A DNA stretch of 64,000 nt from Pseudoclavibacter chungangensis (GTDB lineage Bacteria > Actinomycetota > Actinomycetes > Actinomycetales > Microbacteriaceae): NCBI RefSeq assembly GCF_013410545.1, contig NZ_JACCFV010000001.1, positions 310,001-374,000 of the forward strand, read 5' to 3'. Under the pieces are notes generated by a model. That model did no database searches, was not told where the DNA came from, and saw only the letters and a program-made list of their open reading frames with translations. Shown in pieces: positions 62,117 through 64,000 of the stretch (within the stretch, counting starts at the first letter, position 1; each line of letters starts with the position of its first letter). The position numbers were made by a program, and so were the translations under genes.

Positions 62117-62150
62117 CGACGGCGGCCAGGCATGTGCCTGGCCGCCGTCG
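62117..62150 (+). terminator. Terminator after groES
   Basis: CGACGGCGGCCAGGCA (62117-62132) with its complement (62135-62150). It ends the groES transcript as a single-gene unit. Confidence 0.88.
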
Positions 62151-62190
62151 CCGTTCGAGCGGTCGCCCGCGCCGGGCGTAGGCTGCCGGG

Positions 62191-63108
62191 GTGACGCCGT
62201 CCCCCCGCTCCGGATTCCTCCTCGCGATCGGCGCCTACGGGCTCTGGGGATTCCTGCCGCTCTACATCGCACTCACGGCGCCCACGAGCGCGGTGGAACT
62301 CATCGGCTGGCGCATCCTGTTCAGCGTCGTCTTCGGGGTGCTCCTGCTCGTCTGCCTGCGCGGCGGCGTCGCCGAACTGCGCGAACTCGTCCGAGACCGT
62401 CGCATCGTCGTCACACTCGGCATCGCGGGCCTCCTCGTCGCCGTCAACTGGCTGCTCTACGTGACCGCGGTCACGACGGGCCACACGGTCGAGGGCGCCC
62501 TCGGCTACTTCCTCAACCCGCTCGTGTCGATCGTCCTCGCGCTCGTCGTCGAGCGCGAACGGCTCCGCCCCCTGCAATGGGCCGCGGTGGGCCTCGCGGT
62601 CGTCGCGCTCGTCGTCCTCGCGGTCGGCTACGGGCAGCTGCCGCTCATCGCCATCGGGCTCGCGCTCTCGTTCGGTCTGTACGGCCTCGTGAAGAAGCGG
62701 GTCGGGCCGCGCGTCGGCGTCGTTCCGGGGCTGCTGGTCGAGACGAGCCTCATCGTCCCGATCGGCATCGGGTGCCTCGTGGTCGCGGCCCTCACGACCG
62801 GCATCACGTTCGGCGCGAACGGACCGCTGCACACGGGACTCCTCGTCGCGTCGGGCATCGTCACGGCGCTCCCGCTCCTGCTGTTCGCGGCGGCGGCGAA
62901 GCGGCTGACGCTCGTCGAGATCGCCCTCATGCAGTACCTCGCGCCGAGCCTCCAGTTCGTCATCGGCGTGCGGGTGTTCCACGAGGCGATGCCCGCCGAG
63001 CGTTGGGTCGGCTTCGCGATCGTGTGGGCCGCGCTCGTCCTGTTCACGGTCGACCTCGCCCTCGAGAACCGACGCCGACGCGCCGCACCGAGCGACCCGC
63101 CGCTGTGA
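62191..63108 (+). CDS. rarD: EamA-family transporter RarD
   Basis: 305-residue membrane protein with about 10 helices. RSGFLLAIGAYGLWGFLPLY, ELIGWRILFSVVFG, LGYFLNPLVSIVLALVV and MQYLAPSLQFVIGVRVFHE are RarD hallmarks. RarD proteins are DMT-superfamily permeases; named for chloramphenicol sensitivity in E. coli, substrate unsure. GTG 62191 gives the standard N-terminus. Confidence 0.9.
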   Translation: MTPSPRSGFLLAIGAYGLWGFLPLYIALTAPTSAVELIGWRILFSVVFGVLLLVCLRGGVAELRELVRDRRIVVTLGIAGLLVAVNWLLYVTAVTTGHTVEGALGYFLNPLVSIVLALVVERERLRPLQWAAVGLAVVALVVLAVGYGQLPLIAIGLALSFGLYGLVKKRVGPRVGVVPGLLVETSLIVPIGIGCLVVAALTTGITFGANGPLHTGLLVASGIVTALPLLLFAAAAKRLTLVEIALMQYLAPSLQFVIGVRVFHEAMPAERWVGFAIVWAALVLFTVDLALENRRRRAAPSDPPL

Positions 63109-63132
63109 CCGCGGCGCGGCGCGGTGCCCGGG

Positions 63133-63162
63133 TTGGCGGGCGCTCGCGCCGACGAGTACGCT
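63133..63162 (+). promoter_or_regulatory. Candidate guaB promoter
   Basis: TTGGCG (63133-63138), 18-nt spacer, TACGCT (63157-63162). Leader to guaB would be about 170 nt, in which I see no clear structure or gene. Confidence 0.5.
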
Positions 63163-63338
63163 CGTCCCATCGTGGACCGCCCGGACCTCACGGTCCGACC
63201 CGGTCGGTTCGCGCTCGTACGCCTGCTCGATGGTGACCGGTCGCAGCGGCCCGCGCGCGCGGAATGCCGCGGTGACACGGGACGTTGTCGTTCGCAGGCA
63301 CGCGAGGCCGCTCCCGACGCGAACGAATGGTGGTTGCC

Positions 63339-64000
63339 ATGACCGAACACGACCCGTTCTCCCTCACCGGGTTGACCTACGACGACGTGCTGCTCCTGCC
63401 CGGGCACACCGACGTCATCCCCTCCGAAGTCGACACCTCCACCAGGCTGACCCGCAACATCGACCTCCACGTCCCCCTCATCTCGGCCGCGATGGACACC
63501 GTGACCGAGTCGCGCATGGCGATCGCCATGGCCCGCCAGGGCGGCCTCGGGATCCTGCACCGCAACCTCTCGATCGATCACCAGGTCGAGATGGTCGACC
63601 GCGTCAAGCGCAGCGAGTCGGGTATGGTCACGAATCCCGTGACGACGGGGCCCGACGCGACGGTCGCGGACGTGGAGCGCGTGTGCGCCGAGTACCGCAT
63701 CTCGGGCCTGCCCGTCGTCGAACGTGATGGCACGCTCGTCGGGGTCATCTCGAACCGTGACATGCGCTTCGTCGACGACCGCGACATGGCGACGACGAAG
63801 GTCAGCGACGTCATGACGCGCGAGGGGCTCATCACGGCCCCCGTCGGCATCTCCGGTGACGACGCGTTCCGGCTGCTCGGCAAGCACCGCATCGAGAAGC
63901 TGCCGCTCGTCGACGAGGCGGGTCGGCTCAAGGGCCTCATCACGGTCAAGGACTTCGAGAAGAGCGACAAGTACCCGCTCGCGACGAAGGACGGCGAGGG
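63339..64000 (+). CDS. guaB: IMP dehydrogenase (3' end outside window)
   Basis: Oxidises IMP to XMP, the committed step to GMP. 220 residues are visible of about 500. The barrel start LTYDDVLLLPGHTDVIPSEV, LISAAMDTVTESRMAIAMAR and GGLGILHRNLSIDHQVEMV is typical. Residues from about 95 on form the two CBS domains (TVADVERVCAEYRISGLPVV). The catalytic Cys loop lies beyond the window. ATG 63339 has only a weak GGTGG upstream. Confidence 0.96.
   Translation, partial: MTEHDPFSLTGLTYDDVLLLPGHTDVIPSEVDTSTRLTRNIDLHVPLISAAMDTVTESRMAIAMARQGGLGILHRNLSIDHQVEMVDRVKRSESGMVTNPVTTGPDATVADVERVCAEYRISGLPVVERDGTLVGVISNRDMRFVDDRDMATTKVSDVMTREGLITAPVGISGDDAFRLLGKHRIEKLPLVDEAGRLKGLITVKDFEKSDKYPLATKDGE

Noticed and set aside
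63124..63342. Small frame upstream of guaB
   Set aside because: No ribosome-binding site, Arg-rich composition, and overlaps the guaB start; more likely leader DNA.

Overview
The window is about 70% GC, densely coded, and full of ATGA and GTGA stop/start overlaps and GTG or TTG starts. It carries a high-GC actinobacterial S10-spc-alpha ribosomal cluster, an LpqH-like lipoprotein, a short-LID adenylate kinase, a CIRCE-controlled groES, and a glmM...coaA-glmS-acpS-alr-tsaE-tsaB-tsaD block. Together these point to a member of the Micrococcales, most likely Microbacteriaceae. The family assignment is inferred from gene content and order, not from a database search. I see no rRNA, tRNA, CRISPR array, transposase or phage gene.

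Layout. 1-11.5 kb: the S10/spc ribosomal genes from a truncated rplC to secY-adk. Several proteins carry unusual tails (L4, L24, S5), and no S14 gene lies between rplE and rpsH. 11.5-31.8 kb: an accessory block between adk and map-infA, which are normally neighbours. It holds an LpqH-like lipoprotein, an acyltransferase, a lytic-transglycosylase-like protein, remnants of a MarR/VOC gene pair, and a glutarate-type module (TetR, CoA-transferase, glutaryl-CoA-dehydrogenase-like enzyme, divergent aldehyde dehydrogenase). It also holds a macro-domain pair, poxB, and a PucR-linked catabolic operon (MHS transporter, ThDP enzyme, amidohydrolase, M20 amidohydrolase). 31.9-39.7 kb: map, then infA-rpmJ-rpsM-rpsK-rpoA-rplQ, truA, rplM-rpsI and glmM. 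39.8-44.4 kb: a two-component system co-transcribed with a TAXI solute-binding lipoprotein, opposite an MHS-family transporter. 44.6-47.9 kb: the mannitol genes mtlA-mtlD. 48-57.2 kb: a NYN-LOTUS protein, coaA, glmS, acpS, a 632-residue tandem alanine racemase, tsaE, tsaB and an in-frame RimI-TsaD fusion. 57.4-60.3 kb: three low-complexity membrane proteins, one with a roughly 410-residue YGQ-repeat domain resembling the FUS/EWS prion-like domain. 60.4-64 kb: a THUMP-like methyltransferase, groES without groEL, rarD and the start of guaB.

How it fits together. Much of the window is translation and cell-envelope precursor supply: GlmM and GlmS make amino-sugar precursors, Alr makes D-alanine, CoaA starts CoA synthesis, AcpS activates acyl carrier protein, and TsaB/D/E make the t6A tRNA modification. 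Carbon uptake and catabolic operons with local regulators are interleaved.

Most unusual points. (1) The alanine racemase is a tandem duplication whose halves have lost complementary catalytic residues, leaving exactly one complete active site. (2) A perfect 56-58 bp palindrome occurs at three distant intergenic sites, each beside a short tandem repeat. (3) A membrane protein carries a FUS-like repeat domain. (4) About 20 kb separates adk from map-infA.
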